Below the pieces are notes generated by a model that saw nothing but the letters and a program-made list of their open reading frames with translations, did no database searches and had not been told where the DNA came from. A program made the position numbers and the translations under genes. Shown here one piece after another: positions 33,877-42,561 of a stretch of DNA of 64,000 nucleotides; within the stretch, counting starts at the first letter, position 1; each line of letters begins with the position of its first letter. Source of the stretch: Haloprofundus salinisoli (GTDB lineage: Archaea; Halobacteriota; Halobacteria; Halobacteriales; Haloferacaceae); assembly GCF_020097815.1 (NCBI RefSeq), contig NZ_CP083663.1, forward strand, positions 1,302,001 to 1,366,000, read 5' to 3'.

Positions 33877-34614
33877 TTACGTCGCCTCGCCTCCCTCCAT
33901 CTTCTCGCGGCGCACGACGACGACCGGACCGAGCGAGCGGTCGGCGACGCGGTCGCTCTCCTCGCCGAAGACGAACGACCGGAGCGACGGCGTGCGTTCG
34001 CCCATCACCACCACATCGTGGTCGGCGGCGACGTCCGCGGTATCCGAAATCGGGTCGTCGGTGGCGACGACCGCCGCGGAAATCTGCTCCGGGGAGACGC
34101 CGCCGTCGAGCAGCGTCGCTCTCGCATCTGCGACGAGCGGGTTCTCGGCGGCGGGTCCTGCCGGCGAATCCGCGTCTTCGGAGACCGCGCGGAACAACGT
34201 CACTTCGACGTCACGTCCGGCGACGAGCGGGGCGACGACGCGGGCGACGTGGTCGATATCGACGTCGGGATGAAGCGGGACGAGCACCCGCTCGACAGTC
34301 GGTGCGGGGTTGGCGATGAGGTACGCCTCGCAGTCGAGATCGTCGGCGACACGGTTGACCGTCTGCGCTTCACCGCGAGTGAACACCAGTCGCGTCTCAA
34401 CCTCGTCGGCGAAGAGGGCGGTCACTTCGTCGAGCTTCGACCGCCCGAGTTGCTCGAACTCCATGCGCGCCTGTCCCGGCGGCGTCTGTTCGGGGACGAC
34501 GTAGTAGCCGAGGACGACGACCGACGCCGGGGCGAGAAACGCGGCGAGCCCCGTCGCCAGCGACTCACCTTCGAGGACGCGGAGGGGGACCAGAATCCGG
34601 GGTCCGTCCGGCAT
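33877..34614 (-). CDS. Universal stress protein (two UspA-like domains)
   Basis: 245 aa. Two UspA-type halves: the first begins RILVPLRVLEGESLATGL and includes EQLGRSKLDEVTALF; the second begins VERVLVPLHPDVDIDHVARV and ends VADRSLGPVVVVRREKM, with DHDVVVMGERTP before it. Its ATG overlaps the stop of the APC permease gene by one base, so it is the second gene of a permease-UspA operon, a common arrangement in haloarchaea, where UspA may bind ATP and regulate the transporter. Confidence 0.88.
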   Translation of the reverse strand: MPDGPRILVPLRVLEGESLATGLAAFLAPASVVVLGYYVVPEQTPPGQARMEFEQLGRSKLDEVTALFADEVETRLVFTRGEAQTVNRVADDLDCEAYLIANPAPTVERVLVPLHPDVDIDHVARVVAPLVAGRDVEVTLFRAVSEDADSPAGPAAENPLVADARATLLDGGVSPEQISAAVVATDDPISDTADVAADHDVVVMGERTPSLRSFVFGEESDRVADRSLGPVVVVRREKMEGGEAT

Positions 34615-36032
34615 CAGAACACCCCCTTGAGTCGAACGCCGCGTGCGTAGTAGAGGTACCAGCCGCCGGAGGCGACCATGACGAACGCCCCGACGACCTG
34701 CGAGAGCGGGCGCATGAAGAAGATGAGCGCGAAACTCGCCAGCGCGCCGACGGCGGGTGTCACCGGATAACCCGGGGTCCGAAACGAGGGGTCGTACCAC
34801 TCCGGCGGCGAGCGTCGAAGTACGAGCAGTGCGACACACATCAAGGCGTACATCACGAGGTGGAGAAACGACGCCACCTCCGCGAGCACCTCGACTTGCC
34901 CGACGGCGACGAGGACGAGCACCGGCCCACCGGCGGCGACCAGCGCGACGTGCGGCGTGCCGTACTGGAGGTTGAGTCGACCGAACCACCGCGGCACGAG
35001 TCGGTCGCGGCTGAGCGCGTAGACGGCGCGCGAGGAGCTCAGTATCGACGCGTTCGCGCTCGATAAGGTGGCGAGCAGCCCGGCGAAGAGGATGGCGACG
35101 GCTCCCGCAGTGCCGAAAAAGGAGCGGGCGACTTCGACGATAGCCGTCTGTCCGAACCCCGAGAGTCGCTCGCTGCCGAAGGCGCTCGTCGCGACGAAGA
35201 TAGTCGTCACGTAGAGGAGGCCGACGGCGAGTACCGACCCCACCATCGCCAGCGGGAGGGTTCGACCCGGCTCTTTGATCTCTCCGGCGACGGTCGCCAC
35301 CTGCGCGAATCCGAGATACGAGGTGAAGACGAGCGCTGTCGTCGTCAGAATCGGGGCGGTGCCGAACGGGGCGAACGTCTCGGGGATGGCTCGACTGCCG
35401 ATGAGGCCGAGCGACGAGAGCGACCCGTAGCCCAGAAACGTGACGAGAATCGTGATGAGCAGACCGACGACGACGTTCTGGAGTTTGGCCGCGTTCTCGG
35501 TTCCCGTGACGCTCAAGAGCGTCAGGACGACGCCGAACAGGAGGCCGAGCGGCGTCACGAGACCGCCGCCGAGCGAGAGCCCGGCCTCGTTGAGCACCGC
35601 GGCGGCGTAGCTGCCGAAGCCGACGAGGTAGAACGCCGAGGCGAAGACGAGACCGAGCCACAGACTCATTCCGACGACGGTCCCGAACGCCGACCCGAGA
35701 CCGCGCGAGATGAAGAAGTAGCCGCCGCCGCTTCTCGGCATCGCCGTCGCCAACTCCGCGGTCGGTAGCGCCACCGCGAGGGCGACGACCGCGCCGATGG
35801 CGAACGACGCCGCGGCGGCGGGACCGGCGCGTCCGGCGGCCAGACCGGGGAAGACGAAGATACCCGCGCCGACCATCGTCCCGACGCCGATGGCGAGCGC
35901 ACCGGAGAGTCCGACGGTACGCTCCAGTTCGACGCTCTCTTCGTACACCGTCGTCTCGGCGGTGGTCTCGACTGCCTCCGCCTCGGCAGGGACGGTCTCG
36001 TCCGCCTCACCAACGTCGTCGGTGAGTGACAT
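34614..36032 (-). CDS. APC-superfamily amino acid permease
   Basis: 472 aa with about 12 membrane helices and an acidic N-terminal cytosolic stretch of about 35 residues. [20 protein letters not shown] is the substrate-binding loop of TM1 in APC transporters, and [16 protein letters not shown] fits the TM3 region. It imports amino acids or amines, coupled to protons or sodium; specificity is not readable. The downstream UspA pair points to regulated uptake. There is no overlap with the pseudogene next to it. Confidence 0.9.
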   Translation of the reverse strand: MSLTDDVGEADETVPAEAEAVETTAETTVYEESVELERTVGLSGALAIGVGTMVGAGIFVFPGLAAGRAGPAAAASFAIGAVVALAVALPTAELATAMPRSGGGYFFISRGLGSAFGTVVGMSLWLGLVFASAFYLVGFGSYAAAVLNEAGLSLGGGLVTPLGLLFGVVLTLLSVTGTENAAKLQNVVVGLLITILVTFLGYGSLSSLGLIGSRAIPETFAPFGTAPILTTTALVFTSYLGFAQVATVAGEIKEPGRTLPLAMVGSVLAVGLLYVTTIFVATSAFGSERLSGFGQTAIVEVARSFFGTAGAVAILFAGLLATLSSANASILSSSRAVYALSRDRLVPRWFGRLNLQYGTPHVALVAAGGPVLVLVAVGQVEVLAEVASFLHLVMYALMCVALLVLRRSPPEWYDPSFRTPGYPVTPAVGALASFALIFFMRPLSQVVGAFVMVASGGWYLYYARGVRLKGVF

Positions 36033-36121
36033 AGGCTAGCCATCAACGAGCGGAACGAAAAGTCTAGTCCGGCCCGAGTCGAGTCTGCGGAATGCCGAAA
36101 ACTGGGACACGACGAGCGGCG

Positions 36122-36344
36122 TCAGTCGTGGACACGCGAGGGCACCGACGCACGCATCGACCCCGACGAGCAGAACCGGTACACCGGTTCGGAGCTGGGG
36201 ACCGGAACCCCGGCGGCCGCGAAGAGGTCGTTTTCGCGGATGGTCTCCGTCGCGGCTGTCGACTTCGAGCAGGTACGGGACCAGCGGCCGAACTGCGTCC
36301 GGGTCGACCGGCCAGTAAGCGAACGACGGGCGGCGGGCGGCCAT
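36122..36344 (-). pseudogene. DUF2071-family gene with internal deletion and frameshift
   Basis: The start (ATG 36344) gives SFAYWPVDPDAVRPLVPYLL, matching the N-terminal FANWPVDPDxLRPHLP motif of DUF2071 (YqjF-like) proteins. After VDSRDGD the reading continues in another frame with TIRENDLFAAAGVPVPSSEP and VYRFCSSGSMRASVP up to a TGA at 36122-36124, which resembles the C-terminal part of the same family. The middle (about 130 codons by my estimate) is missing and the frames do not match. It is a clear remnant between the permease and the DHH gene. Confidence 0.65.
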
Positions 36345-36476
36345 CGTCAGAACCGGTGACCGTAGCGCGGACGACCGAGTCGTCAGAAGACGGTGAGACA
36401 ACGCCGAGAGCCGCGTTCGTTGGCCCGGCGAGGCGGAGGCGAGCCTTTAACCCCGAAGACGACCCATCCTCCGTCG

Positions 36477-37892
36477 ATGTCCGCCGGTCCCGTCCCCGAA
36501 CTGCACGCGCGCGCCGAGGCTTGCGCCGACCACCTCCGAAGCGCCGACTCCGTGCTTCTCGCCTCCCACATCGACGCCGACGGGTTGACGAGCGCGGCCG
36601 TCGCCGCGAGCGCGCTCGAACGCGCGGAGATTCCGTTCGACACTGTCTTCTCGAAACAACTCGACGCCGACGAGATCGCCGCCATCGCCGCGACGGACCA
36701 CGAAACGGTCCTGTTCACCGACTTCGGCAGCGGCCAACTCGACAGCATCGTCGACCACGAGGCGGCGGGCGAGTTCACGCCCGTCGTCGCCGACCACCAC
36801 CAACCCGCCGACGCCGACACCGAGTATCACCTCAACCCGCTGCTGTTCGGCATCGACGGTGCGTCGGAGCTCTCCGGCGCGGGCGCGAGTTACGTGCTCG
36901 CCCGTGCACTCGAACGAGACGGCGGAGACAACCGCGACTTGGCGGCGTTGGCCGTCGTCGGGGCGGTAGGCGATATGCAGGACTCCGACGGCGCGCTCCG
37001 CGGCGCGAACGAAGAGATCGTCGAAGAGGGCGTTGACGCGGGCGTGCTCGAAGCGAATACCGACCTCACGCTGTACGGCAAGCAGACCCGACCGTTACCC
37101 AAGCTACTCGAGTACGCCAGCGACGTGCGGATTCCGGGTATCTCGAACGACCACGCCGGTTCCATCCGATTTCTCGACGAACTGGAGCTCGACCTGAAAG
37201 CCGACGGCGAGTGGCGACGGTGGGCGGATTTGACGGCCGAAGAACGACAGACCGTCGCCAGCGCCCTCGTCCGCCGCGCCGTCGCCAGCGGCGTGCCCGC
37301 AGACCGAATCAACTCGCTCGTCGGGACGGCGTACACCCTCGTCGACGAGAAGACGGGAACCGAACTCCGCGACGTGAGCGAGTTTTCCACGCTTTTGAAC
37401 GCGACGGCGCGCTACGACCGCGCCGACGTGGGCTTGGCCGTCAGTCTCGGCGACCGAGACGGGGCGCTCGACCGCGCACAGAAACTGCTGCGGAACCACC
37501 GCCGGAACCTCTCGGAGGGGTTGCAGTGGGTGAAAAACGAGGGCGTCACCGTCGAGGAGAACGTCCAGTGGTTCGACGCCGGAACGCGCATCCGCGAGAC
37601 CATCGTCGGCATCGTCGCCGGCATGGCCGTCGGCGCGAGCGGTATCAGTCGCAGCAAACCCATCGTCGCGTTCGCCGAGAAGAACGACGGGGAGGTGAAA
37701 GTCTCCGCGCGGGGGTCGCACTTTCTCACGCGGAAGGGACTCGACCTGTCGGTGGCGATGCGCGACGCCTCCCGTGCCGTCGACGGCGACGGCGGCGGTC
37801 ACAACGTCGCCGCGGGCGCGACGATCCCGACCGGCGAGCGCGAGGCGTTCGTCGCCGAAGTAGACCGTATCGTCGGCGAGCAGTTGGGGTAG
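36477..37892 (+). CDS. DHH-family phosphoesterase, RecJ/GAN-like nuclease
   Basis: 471 aa from the ATG at 36477. Motif I LLASHIDADGLTSAA, motif II LFTDFGSGQ, motif III DHHQPAD, motif IV region AVVGAVGDMQDSDG, and the DHHA1 signature GGGHNVAAGA near the C-terminus. This is the archaeal RecJ-like family, in which some members act as the GINS-associated nuclease (GAN); whether this one binds GINS is not known. It is a single-strand-specific 5'-3' exonuclease by family. Confidence 0.9.
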   Translation: MSAGPVPELHARAEACADHLRSADSVLLASHIDADGLTSAAVAASALERAEIPFDTVFSKQLDADEIAAIAATDHETVLFTDFGSGQLDSIVDHEAAGEFTPVVADHHQPADADTEYHLNPLLFGIDGASELSGAGASYVLARALERDGGDNRDLAALAVVGAVGDMQDSDGALRGANEEIVEEGVDAGVLEANTDLTLYGKQTRPLPKLLEYASDVRIPGISNDHAGSIRFLDELELDLKADGEWRRWADLTAEERQTVASALVRRAVASGVPADRINSLVGTAYTLVDEKTGTELRDVSEFSTLLNATARYDRADVGLAVSLGDRDGALDRAQKLLRNHRRNLSEGLQWVKNEGVTVEENVQWFDAGTRIRETIVGIVAGMAVGASGISRSKPIVAFAEKNDGEVKVSARGSHFLTRKGLDLSVAMRDASRAVDGDGGGHNVAAGATIPTGEREAFVAEVDRIVGEQLG

Positions 37893-38849
37893 ATCCGACG
37901 GCCCGAATCGGGTCGAAATGCCGGTGTTGTCCTCTGTACTCGATAACCGAGAGTCTCGAATGGAGTAGTCAGAAACTGTGAGAGGACTCTCGTCGGAAGG
38001 CACACCGAATTAGTATATCACTATATGATTTATTGGCAGTGCTCGCAGATGCGTGGCTAGTTCGGTGCACAAGCGCTGCCGAGAAGCAGCAGAACAGTCC
38101 CGCCTATCCTCTCGGATTTGCCGAATGTGGCACTTCGAGAGAGATGTACAGACTCTCGTCGTTCAGGTCCGCTCGGCCTCTCGCTCTCGCGTCGTTCGTT
38201 CTTCGGATACAGGTTGAGTCAATTTACAGGATAGAGCCGCCACGGTCAGCCCGAATAGCCATGCGAACGACACGGAAACGCCGGGGTCTGGGTAGGAGAC
38301 AGGTCGTCAAGGAGAATAGCACGGGAATACGCCAGAGAGGTGGCGGGCGGTCGATTGCGCTAGGTCTCCGCCATCTCATCTCGGAGCGAGCACCAGTCAC
38401 GTTCGTCGAGCCGCCGAGTTCCGGCCGCCACGTCCAGCGAGTCGCTCTCGAACCGAACAAAATGCGCGGGTGTGTACCGTTCAGGATCTCCCGCCCGGCG
38501 TTACGTCGTCGCCCTGGAGAGCGACGGACAATTTACTCGCTGGTGACTGCGAGTGGTAACGAAATCGACGGTGCGCCGAACTGCCCACACGCGGTATCGT
38601 ACCTTCTTCAGTCTACAGCTGGTGGTGACGCTTCCGCGCGCAGTTCCGTAGCCCGCTCCGGATAGTTCACTCACTAGCGGCGGAGAGACACCGGAATCCG
38701 CCAAGGAGATCTCCGAGACCAGCAGGTGATGACCCGGACCGAATGCCTGCCATAAACCAAATACCGAGATACAAAAATTACATCGTTGCCGAAAACACGG
38801 CCCGCCTGGCACAGGTGACTGTTAACACGGTAGGGAACCAATCGAGAGT
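37893..38849. other. Gene-poor, lower-GC stretch
   Basis: About 950 bp without a convincing gene. The sequence is less GC-rich than its surroundings and the ORFs in it have poor codon bias. On the minus strand, two short stretches in different frames look protein-like (SFGFESDSLDVAAGTRRLDE at about 38360-38460 and SVSFAWLFGLTVAALSCKLT at about 38215-38275) but are interrupted by stops. I read this as possible decayed coding DNA. Nothing else definite is visible. Confidence 0.45.
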
Positions 38850-39089
38850 ATGTCGCGACACGAGGCTTCCTTCGAGATAGAGTCAAAAACGGATTCGTAC
38901 GCCGCTCGACGCCTCTTAGAACGAGCGTACGACACGATTCGAGAGGAGTCGCGGAGCGTCCGCGAGGGTACGGACGACGCACAGGCCCTTATTCGAGAGT
39001 TCGAGACGCTTCGAGACGCAGCCAAGCGTCCGACGAGAGGCAAACTGACGATTATCTACGAGCAGGACGACGACGGATTCGACGACTGA
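38850..39089 (+). CDS. Small uncharacterised protein
   Basis: 79 aa from the ATG at 38850. MSRHEASFEIESKTDSYAAR leads into an amphipathic helical body (RRLLERAYDTIREESRSVRE) and ends ITIIYEQDDDGF-like with acidic residues. No domain is recognised. The codon use is moderate. It could be a small haloarchaeal regulator or adaptor. It is 88 bp before the SLC13 permease start, in the same direction. Confidence 0.6.
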   Translation: MSRHEASFEIESKTDSYAARRLLERAYDTIREESRSVREGTDDAQALIREFETLRDAAKRPTRGKLTIIYEQDDDGFDD

Positions 39090-39177
39090 GAGCGGAGGTA
39101 CCCGCCCGCGGTAGAACGAGCAGTCGACGGTCGGCGCGGATACCAGCTCTTTTCCCTTACAACCGCCTCGTTTCGAT

Positions 39178-41049
39178 ATGTCCTTCTCTTCGGCCACACC
39201 GTCAGTCCAGAGTGTGGCTTCGTCTCCGTTGACGGTCGATATGCTCGTCGTCTTCGCCCTCATTCTCCTCGCGCTCGTGCTGTTTGCGACCGAGCGGTTT
39301 CCCATCGACGTCACCGCCATCCTGTTGATGGTTCTGTTGATGGTTCTCGAACCGTGGACGCAGATCACCCCGCAGGAGGGGATTTCCGGCTTCGCCAACC
39401 CCGCCACCATCACCGTGTTAGCGATGCTCATATTGAGCACCGGCATCAATCGGACCGGAATCGTCCAACTGTTCGGTCGGAAGATGGCCGCGTTCGCGGG
39501 CGACGACCGGCGCAAGCAACTCGCCGCGACTATCGGCGTCGCCGGACCGGTGTCAGGGGTCATCAACAACACGCCAGTGGTCGCCATCCTGGTCCCCATC
39601 ATCGCCGACCTCGCCCACGAGGGGAAAACGTCGCCCTCGAAGCTGCTCATGCCGCTCTCTTTCGCCTCGATGCTCGGAGGGACGTTGACGCTCATCGGCA
39701 CGTCGACGAACATCCTCGCGAGCGACATCACGGCCCAAATCGGTGCGGAGTCGCCCGAGCTCGGGTTACACGCGTTCGGGATGTTCGAGTTCACCAAACT
39801 CGGCGTCGTCGTCTTCGCGGTCGGAGCCGTCTATCTCATGACGGTCGGCGTCCGGTTGCTCCCCGAGCGCGTGCCGGTCGACGAGGACCTCGTCGAGGAG
39901 TACGCCCTCCAGGAGTATCTCGCGGACGTCGTCGTGCCGGCGAACTCCTCGTTGCTCGGCCAAACCGTCGAGGAAGCCCTCGGCGACGACGAACTCGATA
40001 TCGACGTTCTTCAACTGATTCGGAACGGAGAGCGCTTCTCCGAGCCGCTCGCCCGCAAGGAGATTCACAAGAGCGACACGCTTCGGCTCAGGACGAACCG
40101 GCAGACGCTCGAACGCATCATGGACGCGGAAGGACTCGCGCTCGCCGGGCGACCCCGGACCGAAGACGAGCTCCACCCGGACGACGAGGAGCCCGTCCTC
40201 GTCGAAGTGGTCATCCCGTCGGGGTCGTTTCTCGTCGGCGAGACACTTTCGAGTTCGGCGTTCCGACAGCGCTACGACGCGAACGTGCTCGCCTTCCGGA
40301 CCCGCGGCGACGTGGTCCGCGACCGCTTCGAGGATATCAAGGTTCGCGTCGGGGACACGCTTCTCGTTCAGGCACCGCCCGACAGCCTCAGCCGGCTCGT
40401 CGGGAACGAGGATTTCATCGTCGCCCACGAGTTCGACGAGGTGACCTACCGGAGCGAGAAGATACCGTTCGCCGTCCTCATCATCGCCGGCGTCGTCGCG
40501 CTTCCCGCGCTGGACGTCCTCCCGATAGTCGTCTCGGCGCTGGCGGGGGTCGTGGCGATGGTGTTCACCGGCGTGCTCAAACCGACCGAGCTCTATTCGT
40601 CCGTCGAGTGGAACGTCATCTTCCTGCTCGCGGGCGTCATCCCGCTCGGAATCGCCCTCCAGCAGACCGGAGCCGCCGACCTGCTGGGGGACGCCGTCGC
40701 CTCGACGGCGGCGTTCTTGCCCGCAATCGGCGTCCTCTGGGTGTTCTATCTCGCGACCGGGCTGTTGACGAGCGTCATCAGCAACAACGCGAGCGTCGTG
40801 CTGATGATTCCCGTGGCGGCCAGCGCCGCGCAGTCGATCGGTGCGAACGCGTTCGCGTTCGTGCTCGCCGTGACGTTCGCGGCGTCGACGGCGTTCATGA
40901 CGCCCGTCGGCTATCAGACGAATCTGTTCGTCTACGGACCGGGCGGCTACACGTTTTCGGACTTCATCCGCGTCGGTGCGCCGTTACAGCTCCTGTTGTC
41001 GGTCGTGACCGTCCTCGGAATCGCGTTCTTCTGGGGCGTTCGGGTGTGA
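39178..41049 (+). CDS. SLC13/DASS permease with two TrkA-C domains
   Basis: 623 aa. Membrane N-terminal half (FALILLALVLFATERFPIDV, GPVSGVINNTPVVAILVPII, GTLTLIGTSTNILASD), then two soluble TrkA-C modules, residues about 225-410 (ADVVVPANSSLLGQTVEEAL and VEVVIPSGSFLVGETLSSSA), then the second membrane half (ATGLLTSVISNNASVVLMIP, FMTPVGYQTNLFVYGPGG). This layout is the sodium:anion symporter group for sulphate, dicarboxylates or phosphate. The substrate cannot be read. Confidence 0.9.
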   Translation: MSFSSATPSVQSVASSPLTVDMLVVFALILLALVLFATERFPIDVTAILLMVLLMVLEPWTQITPQEGISGFANPATITVLAMLILSTGINRTGIVQLFGRKMAAFAGDDRRKQLAATIGVAGPVSGVINNTPVVAILVPIIADLAHEGKTSPSKLLMPLSFASMLGGTLTLIGTSTNILASDITAQIGAESPELGLHAFGMFEFTKLGVVVFAVGAVYLMTVGVRLLPERVPVDEDLVEEYALQEYLADVVVPANSSLLGQTVEEALGDDELDIDVLQLIRNGERFSEPLARKEIHKSDTLRLRTNRQTLERIMDAEGLALAGRPRTEDELHPDDEEPVLVEVVIPSGSFLVGETLSSSAFRQRYDANVLAFRTRGDVVRDRFEDIKVRVGDTLLVQAPPDSLSRLVGNEDFIVAHEFDEVTYRSEKIPFAVLIIAGVVALPALDVLPIVVSALAGVVAMVFTGVLKPTELYSSVEWNVIFLLAGVIPLGIALQQTGAADLLGDAVASTAAFLPAIGVLWVFYLATGLLTSVISNNASVVLMIPVAASAAQSIGANAFAFVLAVTFAASTAFMTPVGYQTNLFVYGPGGYTFSDFIRVGAPLQLLLSVVTVLGIAFFWGVRV

Positions 41050-41147
41050 GTCGGAGAGTCAGAGTCGAGGCCGCGTGACGCCAGTATCGTGGATTCACCA
41101 CTGGACGTCGTACTAACGTTGATTGGTCTGGGGGACCTCACGATAGC

Positions 41148-41576
41148 ATGGCCGAGTTTCCAGACGAACGTCAACTTGTAGTGGAACTGCGCTCCCAGTT
41201 GGAGGAGTGGACGAACACCGCCCGTAGAGAGGCGTACACCGAACTGTTCGAGGGCGACGACCCGCTTCTCACCGCCGAAGAGCTACAGGTCCTCGATTCG
41301 TTCGATTCGGCGATGGAACGGGCGGGTGGCGACGGTATCTGGGGGACCGATCAGTACGGAATCCACACGGCCGGTACCGGGAGTTCGGACGCCTCGCTCG
41401 GCGTCGTCTGCGTCTACCACCCGCAGATAACCGGCGACTCCGTGCTCCGGGGACAGGACGATGTGGACGACGAGACGGAGGAGCGAATCAACGCGGCGCT
41501 CTGGACGTACAGCGAGCGCGTCGCGGAACTCATCGAGCGGGAACTCGACGCGTACGTCGAGCGAAGGGGAAGCTAA
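41148..41576 (+). CDS. Uncharacterised acidic protein
   Basis: 142 aa. Starts MAEFPDERQLVVELRSQLEE, has EAYTELFEGDDPLLTAEELQ and a C-terminal ALWTYSERVAELIERELDAY helix. The middle (WGTDQYGIHTAGTGSSDASL) is glycine-rich. No signal, membrane segment or motif is visible and I do not recognise it. Codon use fits the host. Confidence 0.65.
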   Translation: MAEFPDERQLVVELRSQLEEWTNTARREAYTELFEGDDPLLTAEELQVLDSFDSAMERAGGDGIWGTDQYGIHTAGTGSSDASLGVVCVYHPQITGDSVLRGQDDVDDETEERINAALWTYSERVAELIERELDAYVERRGS

Positions 41577-41691
41577 CAGCGTTGGAAACGGGCTCAGTTA
41601 GAGAGAGTAGACCGGCTTCGGGTCGCCCAACGTCCAAGTGCTCGAAACACGGACCGTCCGACTTTTGCACACCCCCGACCGACTCCCCGGT

Positions 41692-42012
41692 ATGACCGAC
41701 TTCGACCCCGAGAAGTTCGAAGAGAAGTACGTCCACTACTTCCCGCAGCTACAACGCGCGTACAAGAGCGCCTTCGAGACGATGAACGAGGAGTACGACT
41801 CGACGCTCATCCACGGCATCGACCAGCAGATTCTCAACGAGTCCGAGCCGGTGTACGAGGACGGTCGTTTCCGCATCCAGTTGCCCGAGAACCCCCACGA
41901 CCGCCTCACGAGCGTCGTCGTTGACGACGAGAAGCTGGACGCGACGCTGGAGCGGTACGTCGAGGAGTTGGAGGCCGAACACCACCGTGTGTTCGGCGTC
42001 GAGCGGCCGTAA
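41692..42012 (+). CDS. DUF5783-like haloarchaeal protein
   Basis: 106 aa from the ATG at 41692 (MTDFDPEKFEEKYVHYFPQL). The YSAFETMNEEYDSTLIHGID-type middle and a C-terminal YVEELEAEHHRVFGVERP match the haloarchaeal DUF5783 family as I recall. It is a soluble acidic protein of unknown function. It is close to, and in the same direction as, the NifU-type gene. Confidence 0.75.
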   Translation: MTDFDPEKFEEKYVHYFPQLQRAYKSAFETMNEEYDSTLIHGIDQQILNESEPVYEDGRFRIQLPENPHDRLTSVVVDDEKLDATLERYVEELEAEHHRVFGVERP

Positions 42013-42104
42013 ATCGGCGTCCAGACGCGTCGAAGCCGTGATTTCCCCGTTCAGCAGTCGAGGCGAACCAAAGGCATAAGACGCCACACCGCCAAGCCGC
42101 GAAC

Positions 42105-42467
42105 ATGAGTACGGAGCCACAGGACGCCGACGACGACCTCAAAGAGCGCGTCACCAACTTCCTACGCCGCAACTTCCCGCAGATTCAGATGCACGGCGGC
42201 AGCGCCGCCATCCAGCACCTCGACCGCGAGAGCGGCGAGGTGAGCATCGCCCTCGGCGGGGCGTGTTCCGGCTGCGGCATCTCGCCGATGACCATCCAGG
42301 CCATCAAGAGCCGAATGGTCAAAGAGATCCCCGAGATCAACAAAGTCAACGCCGACACCGGCATGGGCGGTGGCGGAATGGGCGACGACGGCGGCATGAG
42401 CCCGTCGTTCCCCGGCGAGACGACCCGCGACGACGAGGGCGACGAAGGCCCGCAGGCCCCGTTCTAA
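42105..42467 (+). CDS. NifU C-terminal-domain Fe-S scaffold
   Basis: 120 aa. The NifU-CT core has the invariant CxxC in GGACSGCGISPMTIQAIKS and the preceding QMHGGSAAIQHLDRESGEVS. The last 35 residues are glycine-, methionine- and acid-rich (GMGGGGMGDDGGMSPSF) and probably disordered, an addition to the usual about 80-residue domain. It can hold or transfer a 4Fe-4S cluster, complementing sufS and sufU at 4.9-8.5 kb. Confidence 0.9.
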   Translation: MSTEPQDADDDLKERVTNFLRRNFPQIQMHGGSAAIQHLDRESGEVSIALGGACSGCGISPMTIQAIKSRMVKEIPEINKVNADTGMGGGGMGDDGGMSPSFPGETTRDDEGDEGPQAPF

Positions 42468-42561
42468 CTCCGTTTTAGGGCCCGTCTTCGCCGCGGTAGC
42501 GTCGGCTTAGCGCCAGGAAACATACCCGTGTTTTATTCCGGTTACCGACAGAGAGTGAGGT

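Noticed and set aside
33833-33891. Possible tail echo of the UspA gene (GTTACGCTTCCTCGCC at 33833 versus GTTACGTCGCCTCGCC at 33876)
   Set aside because: Three mismatches in 16 bases, not all silent, in compositionally biased DNA. It is too weak to list with the polC and zinc-finger repeats.
38033-38665. 210-codon plus-strand ORF in the gene-poor region
   Set aside because: Arg/Ser-rich composition with no motif, poor codon bias and no plausible start context. It looks like non-coding or decayed DNA.
38715-38752. GTGATGA (box C-like) flanked by GCAGG/CCTGC, a possible C/D-box RNA
   Set aside because: There is no CTGA box D and no C'/D' pair, so a guide RNA is not supported.
42459-42479. CCG TTC TAA followed by CCG TTT TAG after the NifU-type gene
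   Set aside because: A nine-base repeat is too short to interpret.
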